From Variovorax flavidus (GTDB taxonomy: Bacteria; Pseudomonadota; Gammaproteobacteria; Burkholderiales; Burkholderiaceae_C), in NCBI RefSeq assembly GCF_030317145.1, contig NZ_JASZYE010000003.1, positions 186,001 to 250,000 of the forward strand: DNA of 64,000 bases, written 5' to 3'. Both the position numbers and the translations under genes were made by a program. Positions 54,307 through 63,017 of the stretch are shown one piece after another (position 1 is the first letter of the stretch; every line of letters starts with the position of its first letter). The notes under the pieces were generated by a model, which was not told where the DNA came from, searched no databases, and worked only from the letters and a program-made list of their open reading frames with translations.

Positions 54307-55077
54307 TCAGGCTTCGCCGCCGATCGTGGCGCCGCCGTCGATGACGATGGTCGTGCCCGTGATGAAGCGCCCCGCGTCGGAGCCCAACAGCAGCGCCGCA
54401 CCGGCAATGTCCTCCGGATCGCCGATGGCGTTGAGCGGGCTGGAGGCCAGCGCGGCGGCCAGCGTCTTGGGGTTGTCCCACAGCGCCTTGGCGAAGTCGG
54501 TCTTGATGAGGCCGGGCGCAATGCAGTTGGTGCGCACGCCCTGCTTGCCCCATTCCAATGCGAGGTTGCGAGCGAGTTGCATGTCGGCCGCCTTCGAGAT
54601 GGCATAGGCGCCCAGCACCCGCGAACCCGTCAGGCCCGCGATCGAACTGATGATGACGATCGATCCGCCGCCCCGCTCCGCCATGCCCGGCGCGACCCGG
54701 TTGACCATCCAGAGGTTGGAGCGGATGTTGACGTCCATCACCTTGGAGAAGGCCTCGTCGGTGATGCCCGACATCGGCCCGTAGTAGGGATTGACGGCCG
54801 CGTTGCACACCAGAACGTCGACCGGCCCGTAGGCCTTCTCGGTCTGGTCGACGAGCGCAGTCACCTGTTCCTTGCTGGAGATGTTGCAGGCGACCGCGGT
54901 GGCTTCCAGCCCTTCGCCGCGCAGTTGCTCGACCACCGCGTTGCAGGCATCCACCTTGCGGCTGGTGACGACGACCCGGGCGCCCGCACGGGCGTAGGCG
55001 ATGGCGATGGCACGGCCGATGCCGCGCGACGAGCCGGTGACGATGGCGGTCTTGCCCTTGAGAGAAAAGCGGTCCAT
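54307..55077 (-). CDS. SDR-family oxidoreductase
   Basis: 256 residues. The cofactor motif TGSSRGIGRA (about 15-24) and catalytic SSIAG... YAISKAA (Ser, Tyr, Lys) of short-chain dehydrogenases are present. It would oxidise or reduce a hydroxy-acyl-CoA or alcohol intermediate. The gene sits between two enoyl-CoA hydratase genes, gaps of 17 and 11 nt. Confidence 0.9.
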   Translation of the reverse strand: MDRFSLKGKTAIVTGSSRGIGRAIAIAYARAGARVVVTSRKVDACNAVVEQLRGEGLEATAVACNISSKEQVTALVDQTEKAYGPVDVLVCNAAVNPYYGPMSGITDEAFSKVMDVNIRSNLWMVNRVAPGMAERGGGSIVIISSIAGLTGSRVLGAYAISKAADMQLARNLALEWGKQGVRTNCIAPGLIKTDFAKALWDNPKTLAAALASSPLNAIGDPEDIAGAALLLGSDAGRFITGTTIVIDGGATIGGEA

Positions 55078-55088
55078 GGCGGGTTCCT

Positions 55089-55880
55089 TCAACGGTTGAC
55101 GAACTTCGGCGTGCGCTTCTCGACGAAGGCGCGGGCCGCTTCCTGGTGGTCTTCGGTCATGCCGCAACGGATGTGGCGGATGGCCTCGTGGTCGAGCGCC
55201 TGCGCCAGCGTGGCGCCCTGCTCCGCCGCATTCAGATTGGCCTTGATATGGCCGAGCGTGATCGATGGGCCGTCCGCCAGTTGCTGCGCAAGCTTGCGGC
55301 CTTCGGCGTCGAGCTCGCTGTCGGGCACCACGCGCGTGACCAGCCCGAGCTGGAGCGCCTCGTCCGCCTTGAGCACGGGCGAGAGCAGCGCGAACGCACG
55401 CGCGCGCTGGCCCAGCAGCTTGGTCAGGAAATAGGTGCTGCCGAAATCGCCCGAGAGACCGACCTTGGCAAAGGCCGAGGTCAGCTTGACCGTGTCGCTC
55501 GCCAGCAGCAGGTCGCACGCCAGCGCAAGCGACAGGCCCGCGCCGGCCGCCGCGCCCCGCACCACGGCGATCGTGGGCTTGGGCATCTCGTGCAGCAGCC
55601 GCGAACACTCCATGTGTTCGCGCAACTGCAGGGTGCGGGATTCGAGCGTGTGCCGCGTCGCATCGTCCTCGGCCATGGCCTTGACGTCGCCGCCGGCGCA
55701 GAAGGCGCGCCCTGCGCCGGTCAGCACCACGGCACGAACCTCGTTGTCGACCGCGGCGCGGCGCAACGCAGCGAGCAGCGCCTCGGTCATGAGCACGGTC
55801 AGGGCGTTGAGGCGTTCCGGCCTGTTCAGGGTGAGCGTCAGTACGCCCGCTTCGAATTGTTCGATGAGTTCGGTGGTCAA
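55089..55880 (-). CDS. Enoyl-CoA hydratase/isomerase family protein (PaaG-like active site)
   Basis: 263 residues. Crotonase motifs VVLTGAGRAFCAGGDVKAM and VRGAAAGAGLSLALACDLLLAS are typical. The second acidic position reads VGLSGDFGSTYFLTKLLG, with Asp where hydratases have Glu; this Asp variant is known from the PaaG/isomerase group. So it may isomerise a double bond rather than hydrate it; the choice is an inference. Confidence 0.9.
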   Translation of the reverse strand: MTTELIEQFEAGVLTLTLNRPERLNALTVLMTEALLAALRRAAVDNEVRAVVLTGAGRAFCAGGDVKAMAEDDATRHTLESRTLQLREHMECSRLLHEMPKPTIAVVRGAAAGAGLSLALACDLLLASDTVKLTSAFAKVGLSGDFGSTYFLTKLLGQRARAFALLSPVLKADEALQLGLVTRVVPDSELDAEGRKLAQQLADGPSITLGHIKANLNAAEQGATLAQALDHEAIRHIRCGMTEDHQEAARAFVEKRTPKFVNR

Positions 55881-55920
55881 GTGCGTGTCTCCTTGTGGGC
55901 GTGTGCAGGGTTAGGGTTCA

Positions 55921-57105
55921 TCAGATGGCGCCTTCGGCCTGCAGCGCGGCGATCTGGTCTGACTGGAAGCCGAGCCACTGCTGGAGTACCTCGGCGTTGT
56001 GTTCGCCGACTTCCGGCATCGCGCGTTCGATCGCGAGCGGGGTCGCCGACAGATGGATGGTCACGCCCTGCACGGGCACCCTCGTGTCGCCGAACGGAAT
56101 GTCCGCGATGGCGCCGCGATGGCGCAATTGCGGGTTGTCGACCACCTCGTCGATCGTCGCGATCTTGGCGCAGGGCACGCCCTCGGCTTCGAGGCGCGCC
56201 ACGATTTCGTCGGCATCGTGCGCGAGCATCCAGCCCGCCACGATGCCCTCGACCGCAGCGCGGTGTTCGAGGCGGGAGGCCATCGAGACGAAGCGCGGAT
56301 CGTCCAGCAATGCGGGCTGCTTCATGGCGCGCACGACGCGCGGGAACATGTTGTCGTCGCCGCCCACCATCAGCACATAGCGGCCGTCGCCCGTCGCGAA
56401 GGTATTGGATGGCGCCACGAAGCGATCGCGGCTGCCGACGCGCGTCATGGTGGTGCCGAAGAGTTTCTGCTGGGGGATCGCCGTCATGAGCATCGATGCG
56501 GCGCTCTCCAGCAAGGACACGTCGACCAGCTGGCCTTGACCGGACGCATGCCGCGCATTGAGCGCCGCAAGGATGCCGAGCGCGGCGTACATGCCGGTGG
56601 TGTAGTCGCACATGAAGGAGCCGATCATGGTCGGCGGGCCGTCCTCGGCGCCGGTCATGTCCATCAGCCCGCTCATGGCCTGCGCCACGCCGTCGAAGCA
56701 TTGCTTTTGCGCGAGAGGCCCGTCCTGGCCGAAGCCCGAGATGCGCGCCATCACCAGCCGCGGGTTGAGCGCGTGGACTGCCTCCCAGCCCAGGCCCATC
56801 TTCTCCATCGTGCCCGGACGGAAGTTCTCGACCAGCACGTCGGCCTGCGCGATGAGGCCGCGCAGCACCTTCAGACCGCCATCGCTGCGCAGGTCGATCG
56901 CCAGGCTCTTCTTGTTGCGGTTGACGATGAAGGTGTAGAGGCTCTGGCCGTTCACGGCCGGCGTGGCGCGCCGCGCGTATTCGCCCTCGCCGGGGGGTTC
57001 GATCTTCACGACCTCCGCGCCCATGTCGCCGAGCATCATGGCGCAGTAGGGCCCGGCGATGAAGCGCGAAAGATCCAGTACGCGCAGTCCGGCAAGCGAT
57101 GTCAT
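55921..57105 (-). CDS. Class III (CaiB/BaiF) CoA-transferase
   Basis: 394 residues. The family motifs LDLSRFIAGPYCAMMLGDMGAEVVKIE and the catalytic Asp region SFMCDYTTGMYAALGI are present. It would move CoA between two carboxylic acids, an ATP-free way to activate the substrate. It is the first gene of the minus-strand operon CoA-transferase, hydratase, SDR, hydratase, and its start is divergent from the VOC-like gene across site C. Confidence 0.93.
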   Translation of the reverse strand: MTSLAGLRVLDLSRFIAGPYCAMMLGDMGAEVVKIEPPGEGEYARRATPAVNGQSLYTFIVNRNKKSLAIDLRSDGGLKVLRGLIAQADVLVENFRPGTMEKMGLGWEAVHALNPRLVMARISGFGQDGPLAQKQCFDGVAQAMSGLMDMTGAEDGPPTMIGSFMCDYTTGMYAALGILAALNARHASGQGQLVDVSLLESAASMLMTAIPQQKLFGTTMTRVGSRDRFVAPSNTFATGDGRYVLMVGGDDNMFPRVVRAMKQPALLDDPRFVSMASRLEHRAAVEGIVAGWMLAHDADEIVARLEAEGVPCAKIATIDEVVDNPQLRHRGAIADIPFGDTRVPVQGVTIHLSATPLAIERAMPEVGEHNAEVLQQWLGFQSDQIAALQAEGAI

Positions 57106-57134
57106 GGGCTGTGGCCTTGTCTCTTGTGATTTGT

Positions 57135-57152
57135 ATATTTGTTATATCATAT
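57135..57152. promoter_or_regulatory. Palindromic operator, site C (divergent CoA-transferase/VOC promoter)
   Basis: ATATTTGTTATATCATAT, 16 of 18 identical to the site upstream of the transporter operon (43989-44006). It lies 30-47 nt before the CoA-transferase start and 42-59 nt before the divergent VOC-like start, so one bound repressor could control both directions. Confidence 0.6.
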
Positions 57153-57193
57153 TCAAAACCAAGCTCGTTGGGCGAGCACAAGGAGACAACGTT

Positions 57194-57973
57194 TTGACAA
57201 CGACCTATCTGAGACTTCGCCAGCTTTGCCTGGTGGCCGCGCAACTGGCGCCGGTGGAGGAAGACCTGTGCGCCGTCTTCGGCGTGAAGGTCTGCCACCG
57301 CGATCCCGAGGTGGGCCAGTTCGGCCTGCACAACGCGCTGATGCCCTTCGGCACGAGCTTCGTCGAGGTCGTCGCACCGCTGCGCGAGGGCACCACGGCC
57401 GGGCGCTACATCGAACGCCGCAAGGGCGATGGCGGCTACATGGTGATCCTGGACAGCGAGGCGCTGCCGCGCTGGCGCGCGCACGTCGATGCGATCGGCG
57501 TGCGCATCGCCGCGCCGCTGGCGATCGGCGACTACGAGGGCATGCAACTGCATCCGCGCGACACGGGCGGTGCACTGCTGGAGATCAACACGACGCTCAA
57601 CGGTGCGGCCCTGACCGGCCCCTACTGGCCCGCCGGGCCGCATTGGCGCGATGCCGTCTCGGAGGTCCGCGTGCGGGGCATCACCGGGGCGGTGCTGCAG
57701 GCGGACGACCCTGCGGCATTGGCGACGCGCTGGGGCGGCATCCTCCAGCGGCCCGTCGAGCGCGGCGATGCCGGCTGGCATCTGCGCCTCGACAACGCCA
57801 CGCTTCGCTTCGTCGCGCCGCGCGACGATCGCGGCGAAGGGCTCGCAGGCATCGAACTGGCGGTGCGCGACGCCTCCGCCATCCGCAACACCGCGGAAGC
57901 CCGCGGGCTCGCGTCGGATGCGACCGGCGTCACGATCGGCGGCGTTCATTTCGCCCTGCATTCACAAGACTGA
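57194..57973 (+). CDS. VOC/glyoxalase-like protein
   Basis: 259 residues from TTG 57194, chosen because AAGGAGA precedes it at the right distance and no ATG fits. It opens LRLRQLCLVAAQLAPVEEDLCAVFGVKVCHRD, a first VOC half (with His and the strand NALMPFGTSFVEVVAP), and the second half contains AVSEVRVRGITGAVLQADDP. The family includes dioxygenases, lyases and epimerases such as methylmalonyl-CoA epimerase. It may act on a pathway intermediate. It shares a strand with the dehydrogenase 12 nt downstream. Confidence 0.75.
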   Translation: MTTTYLRLRQLCLVAAQLAPVEEDLCAVFGVKVCHRDPEVGQFGLHNALMPFGTSFVEVVAPLREGTTAGRYIERRKGDGGYMVILDSEALPRWRAHVDAIGVRIAAPLAIGDYEGMQLHPRDTGGALLEINTTLNGAALTGPYWPAGPHWRDAVSEVRVRGITGAVLQADDPAALATRWGGILQRPVERGDAGWHLRLDNATLRFVAPRDDRGEGLAGIELAVRDASAIRNTAEARGLASDATGVTIGGVHFALHSQD

Positions 57974-57985
57974 CGGAGATCTCAG

Positions 57986-59182
57986 ATGGAACTGGCCTTT
58001 TCGAAGGAAGAGCAGGCGTTTGCCCATGAAGTGCGCGCCTTCATCACCGAGAACCTGCCGCAAGACATATCGCGGCGCGTGGAGCACGACCTCCACCTGC
58101 ATCGCGAGGACTTCATGCGCTGGCAGCAGATCCTCGGCCGCCGCGGATGGCACGCCTACACCTGGCCGGTGTCGCAGGGCGGGCCGGGCTGGAACGCGAC
58201 GCAGCGCTACATCTTCGAGACCATCAGCGCCGAGCTGAACTGCCCCACCATCCAGCCCTTCGGGCCGCGCATGGTCGGTCCGGTGATCTTCAATTTCGGC
58301 AACGAGGCGCAGAAGGCGCAGCACCTGCCGGGCATCCGCGCCTCGACGACATGGTGGTGCCAGGGCTACTCTGAGCCGGCCTCGGGGTCGGACCTCGCCT
58401 CGCTCGCCACGCGCGCCGAGGACCGGGGCGACCACTACCTCGTCAACGGCCAGAAGATCTGGACCTCCTACGCCCACTACGCCGACTGGATGTTCTGCCT
58501 CGTTCGCACCAGCCGCGAGGCCAAGGCGCAGCGCGGCATCTCCTTCCTGCTGATCGACATGAAGTCGCCGGGCATCGTGGTGCAGCCGATCCCGATGCTC
58601 GAAGGCACGCACTCCTTCAATGCCGTGTTCCTCACCGACGTGAAGGTGCCCAAGGCCAATCTGGTGGGCGAAGAAGGCAGCGGCTGGACCTACGCGAAGT
58701 TCCTCCTCGAACACGAGCGGGTCGAGAACTCGAACATCGGCTTTTCCACCTTCGCGATGCGCAGGCTGCACCGCATCGCGTCGGGCGTGCGCCATCGCGG
58801 CCGCCCGCTCATCGAAGACCCGGTGTTCCGCGCCAAGGTGTCTGCCACCGAGGCGCAACTGAAGGCGCTCGAAGTGACGACGCTGCGCGCGCTGTCGAGC
58901 ATGGGCACGGGCAGTTCGCCCGGCGCCGGACTGGCTTCGGCATTGAAGATCCGCGGCACCGAGATCGGCCAGCGCATCACCGAGCTGATCTTCGAGGCCT
59001 CGGGGCCCGATGGCCAGGTGCTCGACCCGGCCCAGATGCGCGGCGAAGGGAATCTCGAAGGCATCGAGGCGAGCGTTCGCGGCGCAGCGCCCAACTACTT
59101 CTGGCGGCGCGCGATGTCGATCTACGGCGGCAGCAACGAGATCCAGCGCAACATCATCGCAAAGCAGGAGCTGGGCCTGTAG
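57986..59182 (+). CDS. Acyl-CoA dehydrogenase (FadE-type), paralogue of 35564-36763
   Basis: 398 residues. Motifs WWCQGYSEPASGSDLA, GQKIWTSYAHYADWMFCLVRTSREAK and IYGGSNEIQRNIIAKQELGL are shared, nearly in register, with the dehydrogenase at 35564. ATG 57986 follows ACGGAG. It ends 15 nt from the convergent deaminase gene. Two such enzymes in one cluster point to two oxidation rounds or to a recent duplication. Confidence 0.93.
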   Translation: MELAFSKEEQAFAHEVRAFITENLPQDISRRVEHDLHLHREDFMRWQQILGRRGWHAYTWPVSQGGPGWNATQRYIFETISAELNCPTIQPFGPRMVGPVIFNFGNEAQKAQHLPGIRASTTWWCQGYSEPASGSDLASLATRAEDRGDHYLVNGQKIWTSYAHYADWMFCLVRTSREAKAQRGISFLLIDMKSPGIVVQPIPMLEGTHSFNAVFLTDVKVPKANLVGEEGSGWTYAKFLLEHERVENSNIGFSTFAMRRLHRIASGVRHRGRPLIEDPVFRAKVSATEAQLKALEVTTLRALSSMGTGSSPGAGLASALKIRGTEIGQRITELIFEASGPDGQVLDPAQMRGEGNLEGIEASVRGAAPNYFWRRAMSIYGGSNEIQRNIIAKQELGL

Positions 59183-59197
59183 AGGCCGGCGTCGGTG

Positions 59198-59713
59198 TCA
59201 GCGGGTCGCCCAGAAGGCCCGCTGCATCTCGATGGTTTCCTGCGCAATCTCGACCACCGGCCCGATCAGCTCCACGGGCTTCTGGCAGTGGTCGAAGACG
59301 TAGCGCGACGGCACGCTCATCGTCGGGTTCTCGGCATGACTGCCGGTCTCGGCGAGCAACTGGGCCTCGGTCATGCCGTACACCACGCGCCCGATGTTGG
59401 CCCAGTAGGCCGTGCCCGCGCACATGCAACAGGGCTCGACGGCGGTGTAGAGCGTGCAGCCCCAGAGGAACTCGGGCGTGTAGTTGGTCGCGGCCACGCG
59501 CGCCAGCGTCGACTCGGCATGGTTGACGGTGTCGATGTTGCATTGCTCCAGCAGCACGGTCTCGTTGTCCGGGCCGACCAGCACGGCGCCAAAGGGGTGA
59601 TGGCCGAGGGCGATGGCGCGGCGGGCCACTTCGTTGGAGCGGCGCAGGTGGCGCACCATCTGTTCGTGCGTGGGGCGCGGGCCCTGGGTTTGCAGGGGAT
59701 GGGTTTCGGACAT
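59198..59713 (-). CDS. Cytidine/guanine deaminase-fold nucleoside deaminase
   Basis: 171 residues. Zinc-binding motifs HAE (in DTVNHAESTLARV) and PCxxC (VEPCCMCAGTAYWANIGRVVYGM) with the catalytic Glu are intact, so it should be an active zinc deaminase. The family covers guanine, cytosine and creatinine-related deaminases; the base is not certain. It is divergent from arsR by about 118 nt and has GGAGT before ATG 59713. Confidence 0.9.
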   Translation of the reverse strand: MSETHPLQTQGPRPTHEQMVRHLRRSNEVARRAIALGHHPFGAVLVGPDNETVLLEQCNIDTVNHAESTLARVAATNYTPEFLWGCTLYTAVEPCCMCAGTAYWANIGRVVYGMTEAQLLAETGSHAENPTMSVPSRYVFDHCQKPVELIGPVVEIAQETIEMQRAFWATR

Positions 59714-59813
59714 GGCGTGTACTCCTCGATGGCCGCGATGCTCTCACACCGGGTTTCGAAACTTGACCGGGGCGTCCACGCCGCGTTCACGGCTGCTTGC
59801 TCCAGATGATTAA

Positions 59814-59829
59814 TTCGATTATTCTCGAA
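59814..59829. promoter_or_regulatory. Candidate ArsR operator
   Basis: TTCGA-N6-TCGAA, a perfect inverted repeat 2 nt before the arsR start codon. An AT-rich GATTAT (59817-59822) inside it could be the -10. If so, arsR mRNA would be leaderless or nearly so, and the repressor would cover the promoter. Confidence 0.45.
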
Positions 59830-59831
59830 CG

Positions 59832-60158
59832 ATGGAATCAACCCAAGTCGTCCAGGCCCTCGCAGCGCTGGCCCACCCACTGCGCCTCGAGGTGTTCCGC
59901 GCGTTGGTGGTTTCCGGCCAGAGCGGCCTTACCCCCGGCGTCATCCAGGAAGCCACGGGCGTACCCCCCGCCACCTTGTCGTTTCACCTCAAGGAACTGG
60001 CGAACTCCGGGCTCGTGACTCAGGAGCGAGCCAGCCGGAACCTCATCTACCGGGCCGAGTACGACAGCATGAATGCACTGCTCGGCTACCTCACCGACAA
60101 CTGTTGCCAGGGTGCCGCGTGCGCGGTGGACGCGACCGGCGACGCCTGCCAGTGCTGA
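59832..60158 (+). CDS. arsR: ArsR-family arsenite-responsive repressor
   Basis: 108 residues, winged HTH (LALAHPLRLEVFRALVV.. GVPPATLSFHLKELANSGLVTQERA). The metal-binding cysteines are not in the HTH (no CVC) but near the C-terminus: NCC at 90-92, then Cys 97, 106 and 108. This spacing resembles the Acidithiobacillus-type ArsR that binds As(III) with a C-terminal Cys group. It heads the operon arsR-acr3-arsC-arsH and should repress it until arsenite binds. Confidence 0.93.
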   Translation: MESTQVVQALAALAHPLRLEVFRALVVSGQSGLTPGVIQEATGVPPATLSFHLKELANSGLVTQERASRNLIYRAEYDSMNALLGYLTDNCCQGAACAVDATGDACQC

Positions 60159-60174
60159 CGCTGCCGACCGCCCC

Positions 60175-61257
60175 ATGAGCACTCCGCCCATCACGGTCGA
60201 GGGCGCGCCGCCCGCGAGGCCGGCCATCAGCTTCTTCGAACGCTACCTGACCCTGTGGGTCGGGATCTGCATCGTCACGGGCATCTCGCTCGGACAGGCA
60301 TGGCCCAGCCTCTTCCAGGCCGTGGCGAGGCTTGAGGTCGCCAAGGTGAACGTGCCCGTCGGTGTCCTGATCTGGGTCATGATCATTCCGATGCTGCTGA
60401 AGATCGACTTCGGCGCGCTGGGCCAGGTCGCTTCGCAGTGGCGTGGCATCGGCGTCACCTTGTTCATCAACTGGGCGGTGAAGCCGTTCTCGATGGCATT
60501 GCTCGGCTGGATCTTCATCCGCCATGTGTTTGCGCCCCACCTTCCCGCCGACCAGCTGGACAGCTACGTGGCCGGACTCATCCTGCTTGCAGCGGCACCT
60601 TGCACCGCCATGGTGTTCGTGTGGAGCCAGCTCTGCAAGGGCGACCCCTATTTCACGCTGTCGCAGGTGGCGTTGAACGACGCGATCATGGTGGTGGCAT
60701 TCGCGCCCATCGTCGCGCTGTTGCTGGGGCTCTCCTCCATCGCAGTGCCGTGGGACACGCTGCTCGTATCGGTCGGTCTCTACATCGTGGTGCCCGTCGT
60801 CATTGCACAGCTCTGGCGCAGGGCCTTGATGCGCCGAGGCGTCGATCGCTTCCAGGCGGTGGCCGAACGGCTCGGGCCGCTGTCGATCTCGGCGCTGCTG
60901 CTGACGCTCGTTCTGCTGTTTGCATTCCAGGGCGAGTCCATCCTGGAGCAACCGCTGGTGATCGCACTCCTCGCAGTGCCCATCCTCATTCAGGTCATCG
61001 TGAACGCGGGCCTGGCCTATCTGCTCAACCGCAGGCTCGGCGTCGCGCATTGCGTGGCCGGGCCGTCGGCGCTGATCGGGGCAAGCAACTTCTTCGAGCT
61101 GGCGGTGGCGACCGCCATCAGCCTCTTCGGGTTCCAGTCCGGCGCCGCGCTGGCCACGGTGGTCGGCGTCCTCATCGAAGTCCCCCTCATGCTCGCAGTG
61201 GTGGCCGTCGTGAACCGGACGCAAGGCTGGTATGAAGACGGCCAACGACCCACCTGA
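60175..61257 (+). CDS. acr3: Arsenite efflux permease, ACR3 family
   Basis: 360 residues, ten transmembrane helices, opening FFERYLTLWVGICIVTGISLGQAWP. The essential Cys is in LLAAAPCTAMVFVWSQL, and NWAVKPFSMALLGW lies in the following conserved helix. It exports As(III) from the cytoplasm, using the membrane potential. It starts 16 nt after arsR; ATG 60175 is clear. Confidence 0.94.
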   Translation: MSTPPITVEGAPPARPAISFFERYLTLWVGICIVTGISLGQAWPSLFQAVARLEVAKVNVPVGVLIWVMIIPMLLKIDFGALGQVASQWRGIGVTLFINWAVKPFSMALLGWIFIRHVFAPHLPADQLDSYVAGLILLAAAPCTAMVFVWSQLCKGDPYFTLSQVALNDAIMVVAFAPIVALLLGLSSIAVPWDTLLVSVGLYIVVPVVIAQLWRRALMRRGVDRFQAVAERLGPLSISALLLTLVLLFAFQGESILEQPLVIALLAVPILIQVIVNAGLAYLLNRRLGVAHCVAGPSALIGASNFFELAVATAISLFGFQSGAALATVVGVLIEVPLMLAVVAVVNRTQGWYEDGQRPT

Positions 61258-61278
61258 GCGGAAGTCCATCTGCATCCC

Positions 61279-61701
61279 ATGACTGAAATCACCATCTATC
61301 ACAACCCGTCCTGCGGGACCTCTCGCAACACGCTGGCACTGATCCGGCACGGCGGCCTGGAGCCGCAAGTGATCGAGTACCTCAAGACACCGCCGAGCAA
61401 GGAGCGCCTTCGGGCGCTCATCCAGTCGATGGGCATTCCCGTGCGTGCGCTGCTGCGCGAAAAGGGAACACCCTACGCCGAACTGCGTCTGGAGGACCCG
61501 AAGTGGTCCGATGAGGACCTCCTCGATTTCATGCTCGCACACCCCATCCTCATCAATCGGCCCATCGTCGAGACGCCCCTGGGCACCAGGCTCTGCCGCC
61601 CCTCGGAAGCCGTGCTGGAGATTCTCCCGGTGCCGAAGCTCACGCCCTTCGTCAAGGAGGACGGGGAGCTTGTGGTCGACGAGGGCGTGCGTCGTGCTTG
61701 A
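61279..61701 (+). CDS. arsC: Arsenate reductase (glutaredoxin-dependent)
   Basis: 140 residues. The active-site [10 protein letters not shown] holds Cys 12, and the later Arg triad that binds arsenate is present (RLEDPKW, LINRPIV, and GTRLCRP). It reduces As(V) to As(III) for export by the permease. It lies 21 nt after acr3 and overlaps arsH by 8 nt. Confidence 0.95.
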   Translation: MTEITIYHNPSCGTSRNTLALIRHGGLEPQVIEYLKTPPSKERLRALIQSMGIPVRALLREKGTPYAELRLEDPKWSDEDLLDFMLAHPILINRPIVETPLGTRLCRPSEAVLEILPVPKLTPFVKEDGELVVDEGVRRA

Positions 61702-62416
61702 AAAGCCGCCCACCTTCCCGGCGCTGGACGCGTCGCTTTTCGAGGTCCCGACACGGGAGCGGCTCGTTGTCCGCGAGCCCTCCGTGCATCGTCCACGCTT
61801 CCTGATGCTCTACGGCTCCCTGCGCCTGCGCTCGTACAGCAAGCTCCTGACGCTGGAGGCGGCACGGCTGCTCGAAGCCATGGGCGGCGAAGTGAAGATC
61901 TTCGATCCGGCAGGCTTGCCCCTCCCCGACAGCGTTCCGGACACCGACCCGAAAGTCCAGGAGCTGCGCAGGCTCGCCGAGTGGTCGGAGGGCATGGTGT
62001 GGACCTCCCCCGAACGGCACGGCGCGATGTCCGGCATCATGAAGGCGCAAATCGACTGGATTCCGCTGGCGCTCGGCGCGGTGCGGCCGACGCAGGGCAA
62101 GACGCTGGCGGTCATGGAGGTCTCCGGCGGTTCGCAATCGTTCAATGCCATCAACCAGATGCGCGTGCTCGGCCGGTGGATGCGGATGCTGACCATCCCC
62201 AACCAGTCGTCCGTCGCCAAGGCCTACCTCGAGTTCGACGAAGCCGGCCGCATGAAGCCTTCGAGCTACTACGACCGGGTGGTCGACGTGATGGAGGAGC
62301 TGTTCAAGTTCACCCTGCTCACGCGCGACGTCAGCCCCTACCTGGTGGACCGGTACAGCGAGCGCAAGGAGAGTGCCGAAGAGCTGTCCAGGCGGGTCGG
62401 CCAGCGCTCCATCTGA
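61694..62416 (+). CDS. arsH: Organoarsenical oxidase/NADPH-FMN reductase ArsH
   Basis: 240 residues. FMN-binding [24 protein letters not shown] and later [20 protein letters not shown] are the ArsH signature. It oxidises trivalent organoarsenicals. The start is GTG 61694, overlapping the arsC stop by 8 nt, since no ATG lies near. It ends the arsenic operon. The 155 nt after it, up to 62571, hold no further gene. Confidence 0.93.
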   Translation: MLEKPPTFPALDASLFEVPTRERLVVREPSVHRPRFLMLYGSLRLRSYSKLLTLEAARLLEAMGGEVKIFDPAGLPLPDSVPDTDPKVQELRRLAEWSEGMVWTSPERHGAMSGIMKAQIDWIPLALGAVRPTQGKTLAVMEVSGGSQSFNAINQMRVLGRWMRMLTIPNQSSVAKAYLEFDEAGRMKPSSYYDRVVDVMEELFKFTLLTRDVSPYLVDRYSERKESAEELSRRVGQRSI

Positions 62417-62571
62417 GCCGCGCGGCCGCACGCGCATCGCCGGTCAGGACGAAATTCACGCCGTTCGGCGGCGCCGTGCCGCGCGCGCGTCTTGCGCGTC
62501 TTGAAAGTGGCCGCGCCGGACGTACACTGCGCCGGGCATTTCCCGTGCCTTCCAGTCCAACATCGCTGTCC

Positions 62572-62988
62572 ATGAACATCCGCTTTGCAGATTCCGTTCC
62601 ACAGGCCCTGTCCGACGAGGCCGCCGCCATTGCGCGGCAGAAGAAGGAACTACTCACTCGCCCGCAGAAGCTGCCCGCGTTCTCGATGGAACTTCGCGCG
62701 CGGGAAGGTTATGCCTTCAAGGTCGGGCAGCGGTTGACGGTGGCGCTTCCCGCCATCGATCGCTATCTCGCAGCACCGACGACGGACGTTCCGCTGCATG
62801 CGCCCGATGGCGAGGACGTGCGCGCGGTTCCGACGGCCACTCAGCTCAAGGTGATGCTGCGCGCGCACTTCAGCGGCGCCACGGTCAACGTGATCATCCT
62901 GTCGGTGGAGCCTGCGCCGGTCCACGCGGGCAACCGCGAGGCGGTCTGGAAGGAAGCCGCGGCGACCGCGCGCGTCGTTTTCCAGTAA
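62572..62988 (+). CDS. Hypothetical protein
   Basis: 138 residues, no signal peptide and no membrane helix. N-terminus MNIRFADSVPQALSDEAAAIARQKKELL, then a beta-rich part with FKVGQRLTVALPAIDRYLA. I do not recognise a family. It is separated from arsH by 155 nt, so it is probably not part of the arsenic operon. Confidence 0.6.
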   Translation: MNIRFADSVPQALSDEAAAIARQKKELLTRPQKLPAFSMELRAREGYAFKVGQRLTVALPAIDRYLAAPTTDVPLHAPDGEDVRAVPTATQLKVMLRAHFSGATVNVIILSVEPAPVHAGNREAVWKEAAATARVVFQ

Positions 62989-63017
62989 GCCGCCTTTTTC
63001 GCCGGTGATCCGGCAGC

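Noticed and set aside
63001..63014. GCCGG-N4-CCGGC hairpin near the 3' ends of two convergent genes as a terminator
   Set aside because: The stem is only 5 bp and the T-run lies on the wrong side for the plus-strand gene, with A residues following on the minus strand.
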